A stretch of DNA of 42,403 nucleotides from Sphingomonadales bacterium (GTDB taxonomy: Bacteria > Pseudomonadota > Alphaproteobacteria > Sphingomonadales > Sphingomonadaceae), in NCBI GenBank assembly GCA_027485485.1, contig JAIXQY010000234.1, forward strand, positions 1 through 42,403. The letters run 5' to 3'. Each line of letters begins with the position of its first letter. Position 1 is the stretch's first letter. The notes under the pieces were generated by a model. The model saw only the letters and a list, made by a program, of their open reading frames with translations, did no database searches and had not been told where the DNA came from. This document shows, piece by piece, positions 1 through 7,578 of this stretch. A program made the position numbers and the translations under genes.

Positions 1-818
1 AGCGCTTCCGCCTGCCGGTCGAGCGCGCGCTTCATGTTGTGGGCAAGCACCAATCGCATCGCACCCAGCCGCCCGGCTGCCTCGCCGATCTGGGCCGGCG
101 GCCGGTGCAGGCCGCGTGGTTGGCCAGGGCCTTCGGGAATGGCGTGATGCATGATGAGCAGGCCAGGCCGGCTCCCGGCCAGCACCGCGTCAAACCCAGC
201 GGAAAATTCGCTCTGGTCGCCGGCCAGCACCGCCATCTGGCCGTGGCTGCGCACGACAAAGGCCAGCGCCGGGACCACACCATGATGCACGGCAATGGCG
301 GAAAGGCGATATTCGGGGCGATCGATCAGCAGCATTTCCCGCGGCGTGTCCGTATCGGCGCTCGGCACCTCGGTGACGGCCAGCCGTGGTTGTGGCCCCG
401 CCAGCCAGTCGGCCAGATAGCGAAAGGCCCCGGTCCTTCGATCCAGCAGCGCGCGGACATGCTGGCGCGTGCCGGGGAACAGGCCGCGCCCATCCGGGCC
501 GAACAGCGCCAGACGGGCCGGCGGATCGGCGAAATTGGCTGATTTCAGGATGGCGGGCAGATCGCCGGCGTGATCGACATGCAGGTGCGACACGGCAATG
601 GCGTCGAGCGCCTCCGGCAGGGCGCCGGCTTCGCCCAGCCGCAGCAACGTGCCGGGGCCGGCATCGATCAGCAGATGCGGCCGGCCATCGACATGCACCA
701 GATAAGAAGGCCCGGCTCGGCCCTCGGCAATCGGCCCGCCCGATCCCAACACGGCAACACTGAGCCCGCTGGCGGGGCAGGCCAGTGCGCCGGCCATCAA
801 GATTGCCGCCAGCATCAT
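1..818 (-). CDS. MBL-fold metallo-hydrolase, exported (3' end cut by window edge)
   Basis: Metallo-beta-lactamase-fold hydrolase related to the RNase Z-like branch. The start ATG at 818 overlaps the stop of the DoxX gene (ATGA). The first ~20 residues are hydrophobic and end in a small-residue/cysteine stretch (GALACPASG), so the protein is probably exported or lipidated. The metal site is visible as [10 protein letters not shown] (HxHxDH) near residue 80, with a later HHGV, a GDQSEF aspartate and MHHAIP supplying further likely ligands. The frame stays open to base 1, so the C-terminus runs off the window, although the length (~272 residues seen) is already near that of complete family members. 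It is the last visible gene of the left bufferin operon, and its substrate cannot be inferred from sequence. No stop codon is visible. Confidence 0.82.
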   Translation of the reverse strand, partial: MMLAAILMAGALACPASGLSVAVLGSGGPIAEGRAGPSYLVHVDGRPHLLIDAGPGTLLRLGEAGALPEALDAIAVSHLHVDHAGDLPAILKSANFADPPARLALFGPDGRGLFPGTRQHVRALLDRRTGAFRYLADWLAGPQPRLAVTEVPSADTDTPREMLLIDRPEYRLSAIAVHHGVVPALAFVVRSHGQMAVLAGDQSEFSAGFDAVLAGSRPGLLIMHHAIPEGPGQPRGLHRPPAQIGEAAGRLGAMRLVLAHNMKRALDRQAEA

Positions 819-1273
819 GCACTGACCGGCGCAGGCGAACGGGAACGCTCCAGACCAAGCATATGGTCGAGCGACAGGGTGCCGGGGCCGCGAGCGATGA
901 TGGGGAGCAGGATGGCAGCCCAGCTGAGATGGGTGGGCCAGGCATCGGGATAAACGAAGATCTGGATCGTGGCCGTCATGCCCAGCAAGCCCAGCGCCCC
1001 GGCCCGCGTCAACAGGCCCAGCGCCAGCAGGATCGGAAAACCATGTTCGGCATAGGTGGCGGCATGGGCGGCGATGTCGGGCGGGATCAGCGGCAGCGCA
1101 TATTCATATTCGAACAATGTGTAGGTGCTGTCCTTCAGCGTCAGCAGGCCATCCACCTTGGTGCGACCCGACAGGAAGAAGATGGCGCCACTACCGAGCC
1201 GGCAGACCAGCAGCCACAGCGATTCCGGAATCCGGGCGAGCAGGCCAACCACGGCAGCATAAAGTTTCATCAT
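815..1273 (-). CDS. DoxX-family membrane protein (bufferin cluster 1)
   Basis: Small integral membrane protein of the DoxX family, about 152 residues with four hydrophobic segments. Recognisable DoxX features are [18 protein letters not shown] in the first helix and a C-terminal region rich in [10 protein letters not shown]. The ATGATG start at 1273 overlaps the TGA of the DUF2063 gene, and its own TGA overlaps the next ATG, so it is translationally coupled on both sides. DoxX proteins recur in bufferin operons (sometimes called bufD). Their role is not established, but a link to redox or thiol homeostasis at the membrane is proposed. The longer open frame starting further upstream lies inside the preceding gene and was not used. 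Confidence 0.85.
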   Translation of the reverse strand: MMKLYAAVVGLLARIPESLWLLVCRLGSGAIFFLSGRTKVDGLLTLKDSTYTLFEYEYALPLIPPDIAAHAATYAEHGFPILLALGLLTRAGALGLLGMTATIQIFVYPDAWPTHLSWAAILLPIIARGPGTLSLDHMLGLERSRSPAPVSA

Positions 1274-1992
1274 CCGTCTCCAATGGCGGGAACAAGGGCG
1301 CCCGCCGCGGCCAGCGCCGGCAGATGGGCAAGGATGGCGGCATCCAGTGCGGCCAGGGCGGTGCGCCAATGCAGCGCATCCAGCAGCGACAGCGCGTCGG
1401 CTGGCAGAGCCGTCACCAGCACCTGACTGTCGCGCCGGCAGATCAGCGCCAATTCGCCGTGACGCGGAAAATCATCGGGCCAGACCGCGCCCGGCTGATG
1501 GGCCTGCCAAAGGCTCACGATCGGCCAATCCGATGGCAGCCAGCCGGTGGCCGGCGCCAATGGCCAGCTGCGACGCGGCGTCAGGCGGCGCGGCCGGTCG
1601 GGCGGATCGGCGGCAAACAGCGCCGTGACAACCCGCCATTCCAGCCGCGCCATGTCGGCAAGCCACGGCCAGGCAGCCAGATCGGCGCAGCCGGCCAGCG
1701 TGATGGCGAAATTTGCGCCATACAGACACAGGCGCGGATCACGCGGCGGGTGGGCCAGCACGTGGCGCCGCGCCAGGGCTGCAAAGGCCGTATCGCCCAG
1801 CATGGCGTGCACCACCGGGAAATTGCCGGCCAACGCCTCGCAGGCAGCGACCATGGCATTGTTGGCGTGCACGGCAACCGCCCGGCGCAGTGGCAGCGCC
1901 GCCGGCACCGCCTCACCCAGCAGCAGGCGAGCATACCAGGCCTCGAACCGCGCCGGTGATTGGGTTGGGCCGGTGCTTGTGTCAGCCGGCAT
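1270..1992 (-). CDS. bufC: DUF2063 bufferin maturation partner (BufC-like), cluster 1
   Basis: Roughly 240-residue protein of the DUF2063 family, once labelled putative DNA-binding domain. Members partner the DUF692/MNIO enzyme and recruit the precursor peptide. Family landmarks are [11 protein letters not shown] near the N-terminus, [20 protein letters not shown] and the [11 protein letters not shown] segment. The ATG at 1992 overlaps the end of the upstream MNIO gene by 11 bp, and the stop overlaps the DoxX start, as expected for a co-translated modification complex. The frame stays open upstream of 1992, but that stretch overlaps the MNIO coding sequence and lacks family similarity. Assignment rests on family recognition plus gene order. 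Confidence 0.85.
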   Translation of the reverse strand: MPADTSTGPTQSPARFEAWYARLLLGEAVPAALPLRRAVAVHANNAMVAACEALAGNFPVVHAMLGDTAFAALARRHVLAHPPRDPRLCLYGANFAITLAGCADLAAWPWLADMARLEWRVVTALFAADPPDRPRRLTPRRSWPLAPATGWLPSDWPIVSLWQAHQPGAVWPDDFPRHGELALICRRDSQVLVTALPADALSLLDALHWRTALAALDAAILAHLPALAAAGALVPAIGDG

Positions 1993-2863
1993 CGGCGGCA
2001 TCCAGCAGGCCTGCGGCAACCCGCGCTTCCAACAACAGATCGGCCAATGGCGGCAAATCGGCATCGCGCTCCAGCAGCACCGGACGCGGGCCGGTGCGGG
2101 CCAGCAGGCGGGCTGCCAGCCCCCACACGTCTGGTGCCACTGGGGCATCATGACTATCGATCAACAGGCCGCTTTCGGCATCCGGACGGTGGCCGGCGAT
2201 GTGGATCTCGCCCACGGCGCAAGCCGGAAGCTGATCGACCAGCCATCCCGCATCAAGGCCGAGATTGTGCGCAGAGACATGGATGTTGTTCACGTCGATC
2301 AGCAAGCCGCAGCCGGTCGCCTGCGCCAGCGCGCCCAGAAACGCATGTTCGGGCATGTCATGATTGCCGATATCGGCATAATGCGATGGGTTTTCGATGA
2401 GCAACCGGCGGCCGAGGGCATCCTGAATGCGCGCGACATTGGCGATGGCCAGTGCCAATGCCGCCTTTGTCCGGGGAAAGGGCAGAAAATCCGGCACATG
2501 CCAGCGGCCATGGGCGTGATCGACCAATTGCCAGGCCAGATGATCCGACACCAGAACCGGCCCGACCCGATCGCACAGCCGGCGCAGTCGCCTGACATGG
2601 GCAGCCGGTGCCATGCGCGTGCCGGCCAGCGCCAGGCCAACGCCGTGCAGGGAGATCGGGTGGCGGCGGGCCACGGCAAGCAAGGCCGCCAGCCGCGGCC
2701 CACCATCCACCATGAAATTTTCGGCATGAACCTCGAACCACAGGCCATCGGGCAGGGCGGCGCTGGCCCCATCATTGGCGGCCAGTTCGGCCAGATGCGG
2801 CAGGCGCAGGCCGATGCCAGCGCCCAGCCGCACCGACGGCCTGTGATCGAGTGTGCCGTGCAT
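1982..2863 (-). CDS. bufB: DUF692 multinuclear non-heme iron oxidase (BufB-like), cluster 1
   Basis: MNIO enzyme with a TIM-barrel fold that binds two or three iron ions. In bufferin systems it oxidises cysteines of the precursor peptide to thiooxazoles that bind copper. At 293 residues it has normal family length. Metal-site and conserved motifs are visible in order: [65 protein letters not shown] and LERDADLPPL. It starts 10 bp after the bufA1 stop and overlaps the DUF2063 gene, which is the canonical A-B-C order. A second, divergent DUF692 enzyme sits at 3741-4574, so each precursor type probably has its own enzyme. Confidence 0.92.
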   Translation of the reverse strand: MHGTLDHRPSVRLGAGIGLRLPHLAELAANDGASAALPDGLWFEVHAENFMVDGGPRLAALLAVARRHPISLHGVGLALAGTRMAPAAHVRRLRRLCDRVGPVLVSDHLAWQLVDHAHGRWHVPDFLPFPRTKAALALAIANVARIQDALGRRLLIENPSHYADIGNHDMPEHAFLGALAQATGCGLLIDVNNIHVSAHNLGLDAGWLVDQLPACAVGEIHIAGHRPDAESGLLIDSHDAPVAPDVWGLAARLLARTGPRPVLLERDADLPPLADLLLEARVAAGLLDAADAG

Positions 2864-2873
2864 CAGGGCGGGA

Positions 2874-3137
2874 TCAGGCGGCGGTCAACGAACCGGAGCC
2901 CTTGGGCGTCTTGATCTTGGTGCAGGTGCCGGCCGGGACCAGTTTCCAGGCGTTTTTCTGATAATCCACCTTGGACGTGCCGGCGCAGCTGGTGCCGGCG
3001 CCGGCGGCGCAGTCGTTCTGGCCGGCCTTGGCCACACCAAAGCATTTTTCCATCTTGGGCTTGTCAGCCGCAGTTGCAGCGCTTGCCGCCAGAGCCGCCA
3101 GCACCGCAGCCCCCAACATCGTCTTGCTGTTCATCAT
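2874..3137 (-). CDS. bufA1: BufA1-type bufferin precursor (DUF2282)
   Basis: 87-residue exported cysteine-rich peptide, substrate of the adjacent MNIO enzyme. A Sec signal peptide covers about residues 1-24 (hydrophobic core ending ASAATAADK). The mature part carries the DUF2282 signature [15 protein letters not shown], then [20 protein letters not shown] and a short tail. The four cysteines are at 32, 43, 51 and 72, matching the four-Cys DUF2282 pattern. In the family, central cysteines become copper-binding 5-thiooxazoles and the peptide acts in the periplasm. The ATGATG at 3137 was chosen because it begins the signal peptide. The likely promoter is the ECF-type site at 3255-3280, which gives a leader of roughly 110 nt. 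Confidence 0.9.
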   Translation of the reverse strand: MMNSKTMLGAAVLAALAASAATAADKPKMEKCFGVAKAGQNDCAAGAGTSCAGTSKVDYQKNAWKLVPAGTCTKIKTPKGSGSLTAA

Positions 3138-3169
3138 TGCCTCCACGCGCCGCCTCCATGCCAATAGGA

Positions 3170-3204
3170 GCGGCTGCCGCCCGGGGTTGGGTGGTGGCAG
3201 CCGC
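3170..3204 (-). other. Hairpin in the bufA1 mRNA leader
   Basis: Perfect 9-bp inverted repeat, GCGGCTGCC at 3170-3178 and GGCAGCCGC at 3196-3204, with a 17-nt loop. It lies between the predicted bufA1 promoter and its start codon, so the transcript would carry this stem about 35 nt upstream of the ATG. No U-run follows, so it is not a typical terminator. It could affect leader stability or translation; function is inferred only from position. Confidence 0.4.
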
Positions 3205-3254
3205 GCCAGTGCCGGCGGGGAAAGCGGACTGTGGACGCCAGCACTATGGTCTAA

Positions 3255-3280
3255 TTCGCTCCGGCAAGCCAGACGGTTAC
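3255..3280 (-). promoter_or_regulatory. ECF (SigF-type) promoter for bufA1 operon
   Basis: On the minus strand GTAACC (3280-3275) is followed after exactly 16 nt by CGAA (3258-3255). From memory, GTAACC-N16-CGAA is the SigF-dependent promoter described in Caulobacter, where SigF controls bufferin operons. Orientation points at bufA1. Transcription would start near 3249-3247, well upstream of the ATG at 3137. Confidence 0.72.
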
Positions 3281-3293
3281 AGAGCGCCGCCCT

Positions 3294-3319
3294 GTAACCG
3301 TCTGGCTTGCCGGAGCGAA
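3294..3319 (+). promoter_or_regulatory. ECF (SigF-type) promoter for bufA2 operon
   Basis: GTAACC at 3294-3299 and CGAA at 3316-3319 are spaced by 16 nt, the mirror image of the bufA1 promoter. It faces bufA2, whose chosen start codon is 77 nt downstream of the CGAA element. The candidate sigma factor encoded in this window is at 9222-9782. Confidence 0.72.
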
Positions 3320-3396
3320 TATGCACATGTCGCAACCTTGAGGGGCGGCATCCGGCGCGACGGGATTGGCCAGCGCGCTCAGTTATGGAGATGAAC

Positions 3397-3651
3397 ATGC
3401 TCGCTACCCGTATCTCGCTCGCCACGGCCGCTGCCGTTGTTGCCGTCACCGGCGCAGCCGTGGCCCATGCGGCCGCCAAGGCCGATGAAAAGGTCGTGCA
3501 CTGCTATGGCATCAACAGCTGCAAGGGCAGTTCCGACTGCGCAACCGCCAGCAGCGCCTGCAAGGGCCAGAACGCCTGCAAGGGCCAGGGCTTCAAGGCG
3601 CTGACCGTAAAGGCCTGCAAGGCTGCCGGTGGCCGGCTCACCGAGAAGTGA
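3397..3651 (+). CDS. bufA2: BufA2-type bufferin precursor, six-cysteine
   Basis: 84-residue exported peptide of the BufA2 bufferin-type metallophore family. A signal peptide covers residues 1 to about 26 (ending AVAHAAAKA). The mature part has the repeated CKG pattern [28 protein letters not shown] and VKACKAAGG. Cysteines are at 36, 42, 48, 55, 61 and 74. The ATG at 3397 is preferred because GGAG lies 6 nt upstream (3387-3390); in-frame ATGs at 3385 and 3391 would place that GGAG inside or directly against the start. It is followed by a hairpin and then its own DUF692/DUF2063 pair, so it forms a complete A-B-C set independent of cluster 1. Its precursor class differs from DUF2282. Confidence 0.87.
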   Translation: MLATRISLATAAAVVAVTGAAVAHAAAKADEKVVHCYGINSCKGSSDCATASSACKGQNACKGQGFKALTVKACKAAGGRLTEK

Positions 3652-3660
3652 GCCCGGGTC

Positions 3661-3688
3661 GGGGCCGGACCAGTTTTTGGCCGGCCCC
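3661..3688 (+). terminator. Hairpin/attenuator between bufA2 and its MNIO gene
   Basis: GGGGCCGG (3661-3668) and CCGGCCCC (3681-3688) form a perfect 8-bp GC stem around a 12-nt loop, starting 10 nt after the bufA2 stop. No U-tract follows; the five T residues are inside the loop. It is better seen as a partial attenuator or a 3' stabilising stem that would keep precursor mRNA more abundant than the enzyme message. Inference from position only. Confidence 0.45.
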
Positions 3689-3740
3689 CAACCCACCCGA
3701 TCCCATCTGAACCTGCCCGTCTTGCACCCGAGTTCGGCCC

Positions 3741-4574
3741 ATGATCCCGCCGTTGACCCACAGTCTCTATGGCCTTGGCCTGCGAAGACCGCATCACGAG
3801 GCTTTTCTGACCGGCACCGTGCCGGTGGATTTCGTCGAGGTGATCTCCGAGAATTTCATGGTCGATGGCGGCCGCCCCGCCGTTGTGCTCACCCGCGTGC
3901 GGTGCCATCACGAGGTTGCGCTGCACGGCGTATCGATGAGCCTGGGCACAAGCACCGGGCTTGATCGGGCCTATCTGGCGCGGCTGCGCCAGCTTGCCGA
4001 TGCCATCGATCCACTTTGGGTATCCGATCATCTGGCCTGGACCGGGATCGATGGCGTCAACAGCCATGATCTTCTGCCGTTGCCCTACACCGAAGAAGCG
4101 CTGGCCGTGGTATGCCGCAATGTCGATCAGGCGCAAACAGCGCTTGGTCGGCCGCTGCTGGTGGAAAACCCGTCCACCTATCTGGATTTTCACGCCAGTT
4201 GCATGACCGAGTGGGCGTTTCTGTCGGCCCTGGTCGATCGCACGGGCTGCGCGCTGTTGCTGGATGTCAACAATATCCATGTTTCGGCCCATAATCATGG
4301 CTGCGACCCCCTCGACTGGTTGGACGGGATCCCATGGCATGCCGTGCGCCAGCTGCACCTGGCAGGACCCAGCGAAGGCGATGATGGCCTGTTGATCGAC
4401 ACGCATGACACGCCGGTACCCATATTCGTGTGGGAGCTTTATGCCGAAGTGCGGCGCCGGGCCGGTCCTGTGGCCGTGATGATCGAGCGCGATGACGACA
4501 TCCCGCCCCTGTCCGATTTGCTCGCCGAACTGGACCGCGCGCGTCTGACCAAGGCCCTGAGGACCACGCAATGA
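3741..4574 (+). CDS. bufB: DUF692 multinuclear non-heme iron oxidase (BufB-like), cluster 2
   Basis: Second MNIO enzyme, 277 residues, assumed to modify the six-cysteine BufA2 peptide encoded upstream. The same ordered metal-site motifs as the cluster 1 enzyme are present: [66 protein letters not shown] and [10 protein letters not shown]. The two enzymes are clearly different sequences outside these motifs, so they are old paralogues rather than a recent duplication. The ATG at 3741 opens on [14 protein letters not shown], where family members begin. Its stop overlaps the ATG of the DUF2063 gene by 4 bp (ATGA). Confidence 0.92.
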   Translation: MIPPLTHSLYGLGLRRPHHEAFLTGTVPVDFVEVISENFMVDGGRPAVVLTRVRCHHEVALHGVSMSLGTSTGLDRAYLARLRQLADAIDPLWVSDHLAWTGIDGVNSHDLLPLPYTEEALAVVCRNVDQAQTALGRPLLVENPSTYLDFHASCMTEWAFLSALVDRTGCALLLDVNNIHVSAHNHGCDPLDWLDGIPWHAVRQLHLAGPSEGDDGLLIDTHDTPVPIFVWELYAEVRRRAGPVAVMIERDDDIPPLSDLLAELDRARLTKALRTTQ

Positions 4575-5287
4575 CGGGCCTGGCCGAATTTCAGCGCAGG
4601 TTTCAGGCCGGCCTGATTGCCGGGGATCTTGCCGCGCTTGCCGATGGCGTGCGGCGGCCGGCCGGCCTGGCGGTGCACACCCATGCTGCCCGCGCCATGC
4701 TGGTGGAGGGGCTGGCCGACAATTTTGCCAAGACTCTGCAATGGCTGGGCGGCGACAGCTTCACCCAGCTGGCGCTGGACTATGCCGCGATCAGCCCGTC
4801 GCATGGCTGGACACTGGCCGATTACGGCAGCGACTTTCCCGAATATCTGCGTCGGCGCCTGCCTGACGATCCGGAAGTAGCCGAACTGGCGGCACTGGAT
4901 TGGGCCTTGCGCACAGCGTTTGGGGCCGCCAATCCACAGCCGGCCACCTGGGCACAACGGGCCGATCTCGATTGGGACCGCCTGCGCGTGAAGCTGGCAC
5001 CCGGCGCGGCACTGCTGGCCTTTGCCACCAATGCCGATGCCATCTGGGCTGCCATTCCGGCCCGTCCGATCGAACCCCTGGCATCCAGCGGCTGGGTGCT
5101 GGTGTGGCGTGAGCGCCTGGAACCGCGCTTTCGTCGCACCGCCTCGGGCGAAGGCGATCTGCTGGCAGCCCTCGCCGCGGGCCAGCGATTTGGCCGCGCC
5201 TGCGATGATTGTGGTGCCACCAGCCAGGTCATCGGCGGATGGCTGCAGGGCTGGCTCAGTGACGGGCTGGTGGTGCCACGGGACTGA
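4571..5287 (+). CDS. bufC: DUF2063 bufferin maturation partner (BufC-like), cluster 2
   Basis: 238-residue DUF2063 protein that should form the maturation complex with the cluster 2 MNIO enzyme. Conserved features are [13 protein letters not shown] at the N-terminus, [35 protein letters not shown] and [13 protein letters not shown]. The start ATG overlaps the preceding stop. The C-terminus overlaps the end of the convergent YeeE gene by 32 bp. Cluster 2 ends here: unlike cluster 1 it has no DoxX gene. Confidence 0.88.
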   Translation: MTGLAEFQRRFQAGLIAGDLAALADGVRRPAGLAVHTHAARAMLVEGLADNFAKTLQWLGGDSFTQLALDYAAISPSHGWTLADYGSDFPEYLRRRLPDDPEVAELAALDWALRTAFGAANPQPATWAQRADLDWDRLRVKLAPGAALLAFATNADAIWAAIPARPIEPLASSGWVLVWRERLEPRFRRTASGEGDLLAALAAGQRFGRACDDCGATSQVIGGWLQGWLSDGLVVPRD

Positions 5288-6200
5288 ATTGCCGGACAGC
5301 CGCCAGTGCTAGGATCGTCAGGTTCATCACCACAAAGGCGACGATGGCGCTGAAGGCACCCGCCGGTGCCGCGCCCAGCAAAAGCGCATCATTGCCGCCG
5401 GGGATCAGGCCAACCCCAAGCATCATCAGCGTGCCACCCACCACGCTGCGGACCACTGCTGGCCAGCCGCGCCATTTGAAGTGGAGCTGCCCGCTCATCC
5501 AACCCGAGGCCAACGCACCGGCCAACGTCGCCAGCATGGTCCGCAGTCCGGCGTTGACGCTCACTGGCTGGCCAGCGGCCAGCGCGTGTGCCTGTTCGTT
5601 CACCACATCGGCCCAGGTCCAACCCGGCAAGGCCACGAACAACAGGCTGCCAGCGGCACCCATCATGGCCATGATGCCCGCCAGCCGCACCCCTTGCGAC
5701 CCGATGCGATGCAGCCTGCGCCAGGCCAGTGCCAGCACCAGAGCGCCGGCCGCCACCACCAGCAGGCCGGCGCCATCTGGATGAGCGAAGCGGCTGGCCG
5801 GCAGCATCACCTGCCAGCCCAACAGACGCCCCAGCATGTCGCCGGCAACAATGCCAAGCGGCAGCCCAAGCAGGTGCGCCTCGCCATTGCCCAGGCGCCA
5901 CAAGGATCCCACGAAACAGGCCCCGTTCACCACCGCGCCCGCGCCCAGCAGCATGGCACCCAGCACCAGCGGCGGGTCCAGCGCTGCGCTGCCCGGCAGG
6001 GTCTCGCCGCGCTCCAGCAGCCAGGCCAGTGGCAGGCACACCAGGGTGGCGGCTCCCGCTGCCACGGCAAAGCCGAACAGCAACTGCACATCACGCTGCT
6101 CCAGCCAGCGCCTTACGGCTACCACGCCACAGGTGCCGCCCTGGTGCGCGGCAAAGCCAACGATCGCCGCCGCCATCACGCAGGCCAGCATCAGCATCAT
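5256..6200 (-). CDS. YeeE/YedE-family sulfur (thiosulfate) permease
   Basis: Membrane protein of about 314 residues with some nine or ten hydrophobic segments. It belongs to the YeeE/YedE family, whose characterised member TsuA imports thiosulfate. The family's cysteine/glycine loops are visible: [14 protein letters not shown] near residue 20, [15 protein letters not shown] around 110 and [11 protein letters not shown] near the C-terminus. The start ATG at 6200 overlaps the NADH dehydrogenase stop (ATGA), so the two are one transcription unit. With a SigF-type promoter ahead of that operon, the likely job is sulfur supply for thiols under metal stress. Substrate is inferred from family. Confidence 0.85.
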   Translation of the reverse strand: MMLMLACVMAAAIVGFAAHQGGTCGVVAVRRWLEQRDVQLLFGFAVAAGAATLVCLPLAWLLERGETLPGSAALDPPLVLGAMLLGAGAVVNGACFVGSLWRLGNGEAHLLGLPLGIVAGDMLGRLLGWQVMLPASRFAHPDGAGLLVVAAGALVLALAWRRLHRIGSQGVRLAGIMAMMGAAGSLLFVALPGWTWADVVNEQAHALAAGQPVSVNAGLRTMLATLAGALASGWMSGQLHFKWRGWPAVVRSVVGGTLMMLGVGLIPGGNDALLLGAAPAGAFSAIVAFVVMNLTILALAAVRQFSPVAPPARH

Positions 6201-7477
6201 GTCATGTCATCCCCATGTTGGGTGATAAGCCGGGCCGATGATTCAAAGGTGAGATAGCGCCACAGCCAGTTGGCCCCCACCACCAGCCTGTTGCGGAAAC
6301 CGGCCAGGAACCACAGATGCACCGTGCACCACAGCAACCAAGCCGGCTGACCCGAAAGCCGCAACCAGCCCAGATCGGCCACAGCCCGTGATCGGCCGAT
6401 CGTGGCCATGCTGCCGCGGCGGCGATACCGGAACGGCGGCGCCGGCCGGCCTTGCTGATGGGCCAGGATGGCAAGGGCCGCATGATGTCCCATCTGCTTG
6501 GCCGCCGTGGCAACGCCCGGAACGGGCGCTCCTTCGCTGTTGGCCGCGGCGGCCGTGTCTCCCACCACGAAAATGGCAGGATCATCCGGCAGGGACAGTG
6601 CTGGGCCCACGATCACCCGGCCGCTGCTGTCGGCCGCGGCACCCAGCCATTGCGCCGCCGGCGAAGCGGCGACACCGGCCGCCCAGATGGTGACGCAGGC
6701 GACAAGACTGTCGTTGCCGATCATGATGCGGCCCGGTTCCAGCGCCGTCACGCGGGCCTGCAACCGCACTTCGACGCCAAGGCTGGCCAGCGCCCTGGCG
6801 GCTGCGGCAGACAACGCCGGCGGCAAGGCCTTCAGCAGCCGGTCACCACTGTCCACAAGCACCACGCGCACACAGTTTCGGGTGATATGGGGAAATTCGC
6901 GTTCGGCCGTGTGGCGGGCCAGTTCCGCGATGGCGCCGGCCAGTTCCACCCCGGTGGGCCCGCCGCCCACCACCACAAAGGTCAGATGCTCGGCGCGGGT
7001 CTCACGTTGTTCGGCCCGCATGGTCTCGGCCTTCTCCAGCGCCAGCAACAGGTCGCGGCGCAATCGGATGGCATCATCGATGGTCTTGATGCCGGGCGCA
7101 TGGGTGGCCCATCCGGGATTGCGGAAATAGCCATGGCGCGCACCGCTGGCCACGATCAGCTGCGAAAAACATTGTGTGCCGCCGCTGGCCAGCTGCACGC
7201 TGCGCGCCGTGCGGTCGATCCCGACCACCTGGTCCATCAGCACGCTCACCGACGGCAGGTCGCGCAAGATGCTGCGGATGGGCGCAGCAATATCGGCCGC
7301 CGACAGCCCGGCTGTGGCCACCTGATACAGAAGCGGCTGAAAAAGATGGTGATTCTGCTTGTCGATCACAACGGTGGCAACGCCAGCGGCCCCCAATGCA
7401 CGCGCCGCCGCCAGCCCGGCAAAGCCGGCACCGATGATCACCACTGGGGCAGTGCCAGACAATCGTGCATGGGCCAT
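6197..7477 (-). CDS. Type II NADH:quinone oxidoreductase-like FAD enzyme (NDH-2)
   Basis: 426-residue pyridine nucleotide-disulphide oxidoreductase of the NDH-2 family, which passes electrons from NADH through FAD to quinone at the inner face of the membrane without proton pumping. An N-terminal FAD-binding site VVIIGAGFAGLAAARAL begins around residue 10, followed by HHLFQPLLYQVATAGL. The NADH-binding Rossmann motif is VVVGGGPTGVELAGAI, and the C-terminal amphipathic/hydrophobic segment (PAWLLWCTVHLWFLAGF) is the usual membrane anchor. The ATG at 7477 begins 10 nt after an ECF-type promoter CGAA, so the message would have a very short leader. The 17 residues upstream of it in the open frame are not conserved-looking and were rejected. 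Confidence 0.87.
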   Translation of the reverse strand: MAHARLSGTAPVVIIGAGFAGLAAARALGAAGVATVVIDKQNHHLFQPLLYQVATAGLSAADIAAPIRSILRDLPSVSVLMDQVVGIDRTARSVQLASGGTQCFSQLIVASGARHGYFRNPGWATHAPGIKTIDDAIRLRRDLLLALEKAETMRAEQRETRAEHLTFVVVGGGPTGVELAGAIAELARHTAEREFPHITRNCVRVVLVDSGDRLLKALPPALSAAAARALASLGVEVRLQARVTALEPGRIMIGNDSLVACVTIWAAGVAASPAAQWLGAAADSSGRVIVGPALSLPDDPAIFVVGDTAAAANSEGAPVPGVATAAKQMGHHAALAILAHQQGRPAPPFRYRRRGSMATIGRSRAVADLGWLRLSGQPAWLLWCTVHLWFLAGFRNRLVVGANWLWRYLTFESSARLITQHGDDMT

Positions 7478-7486
7478 GCCTTGCAG

Positions 7487-7512
7487 TTCGGCGGGCGGGG
7501 CCGATGCGTTAC
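7487..7512 (-). promoter_or_regulatory. ECF (SigF-type) promoter for NDH-2/YeeE operon
   Basis: On the minus strand GTAACG (7512-7507) is followed after exactly 16 nt by CGAA (7490-7487). This differs by one base from the two bufferin promoters. The gene's ATG at 7477 lies only 9 nt beyond the CGAA, so transcription would begin within a few bases of the start codon. Confidence 0.55.
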
Positions 7513-7547
7513 ACTGGCCACTGGCCACTGGCCACTGGCCACTGGCG
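7513..7547. repeat. Five tandem heptamers ACTGGCC
   Basis: Four exact copies of ACTGGCC plus a fifth with one mismatch (ACTGGCG), head to tail, filling the divergent region between the NDH-2 promoter and the peroxiredoxin gene. The array abuts the GTAACG element and could be a slippage-prone repeat that alters spacing, or a set of protein-binding sites. Confidence 0.9.
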
Positions 7548-7578
7548 CGGTGAGCGCCTTGCGGTTTATGGCTGCGCC

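Larger units (their letters stand above)
3254..3320. repeat. Perfect 29-bp inverted repeat between the two bufferin clusters
   Basis: The arms at 3254-3282 and 3292-3320 are exact reverse complements over 29 bp, separated by the 9-nt spacer AGCGCCGCC. The symmetry is explained by two identical divergent ECF-type promoters, annotated separately, one in each arm. The identity extends through the 16-bp promoter spacer, which sigma factors do not normally constrain, so recent duplication/inversion or an additional bound protein is possible. Confidence 0.95.

Noticed and set aside
3504-4571. 355-codon minus-strand frame across cluster 2
   Set aside because: Antisense of bufA2 and the DUF692 gene, whose motifs are unmistakable.
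7513-7547. Possible CRISPR array
   Set aside because: Units are 7 bp and contiguous with no spacers, and no cas genes are present anywhere in the window.
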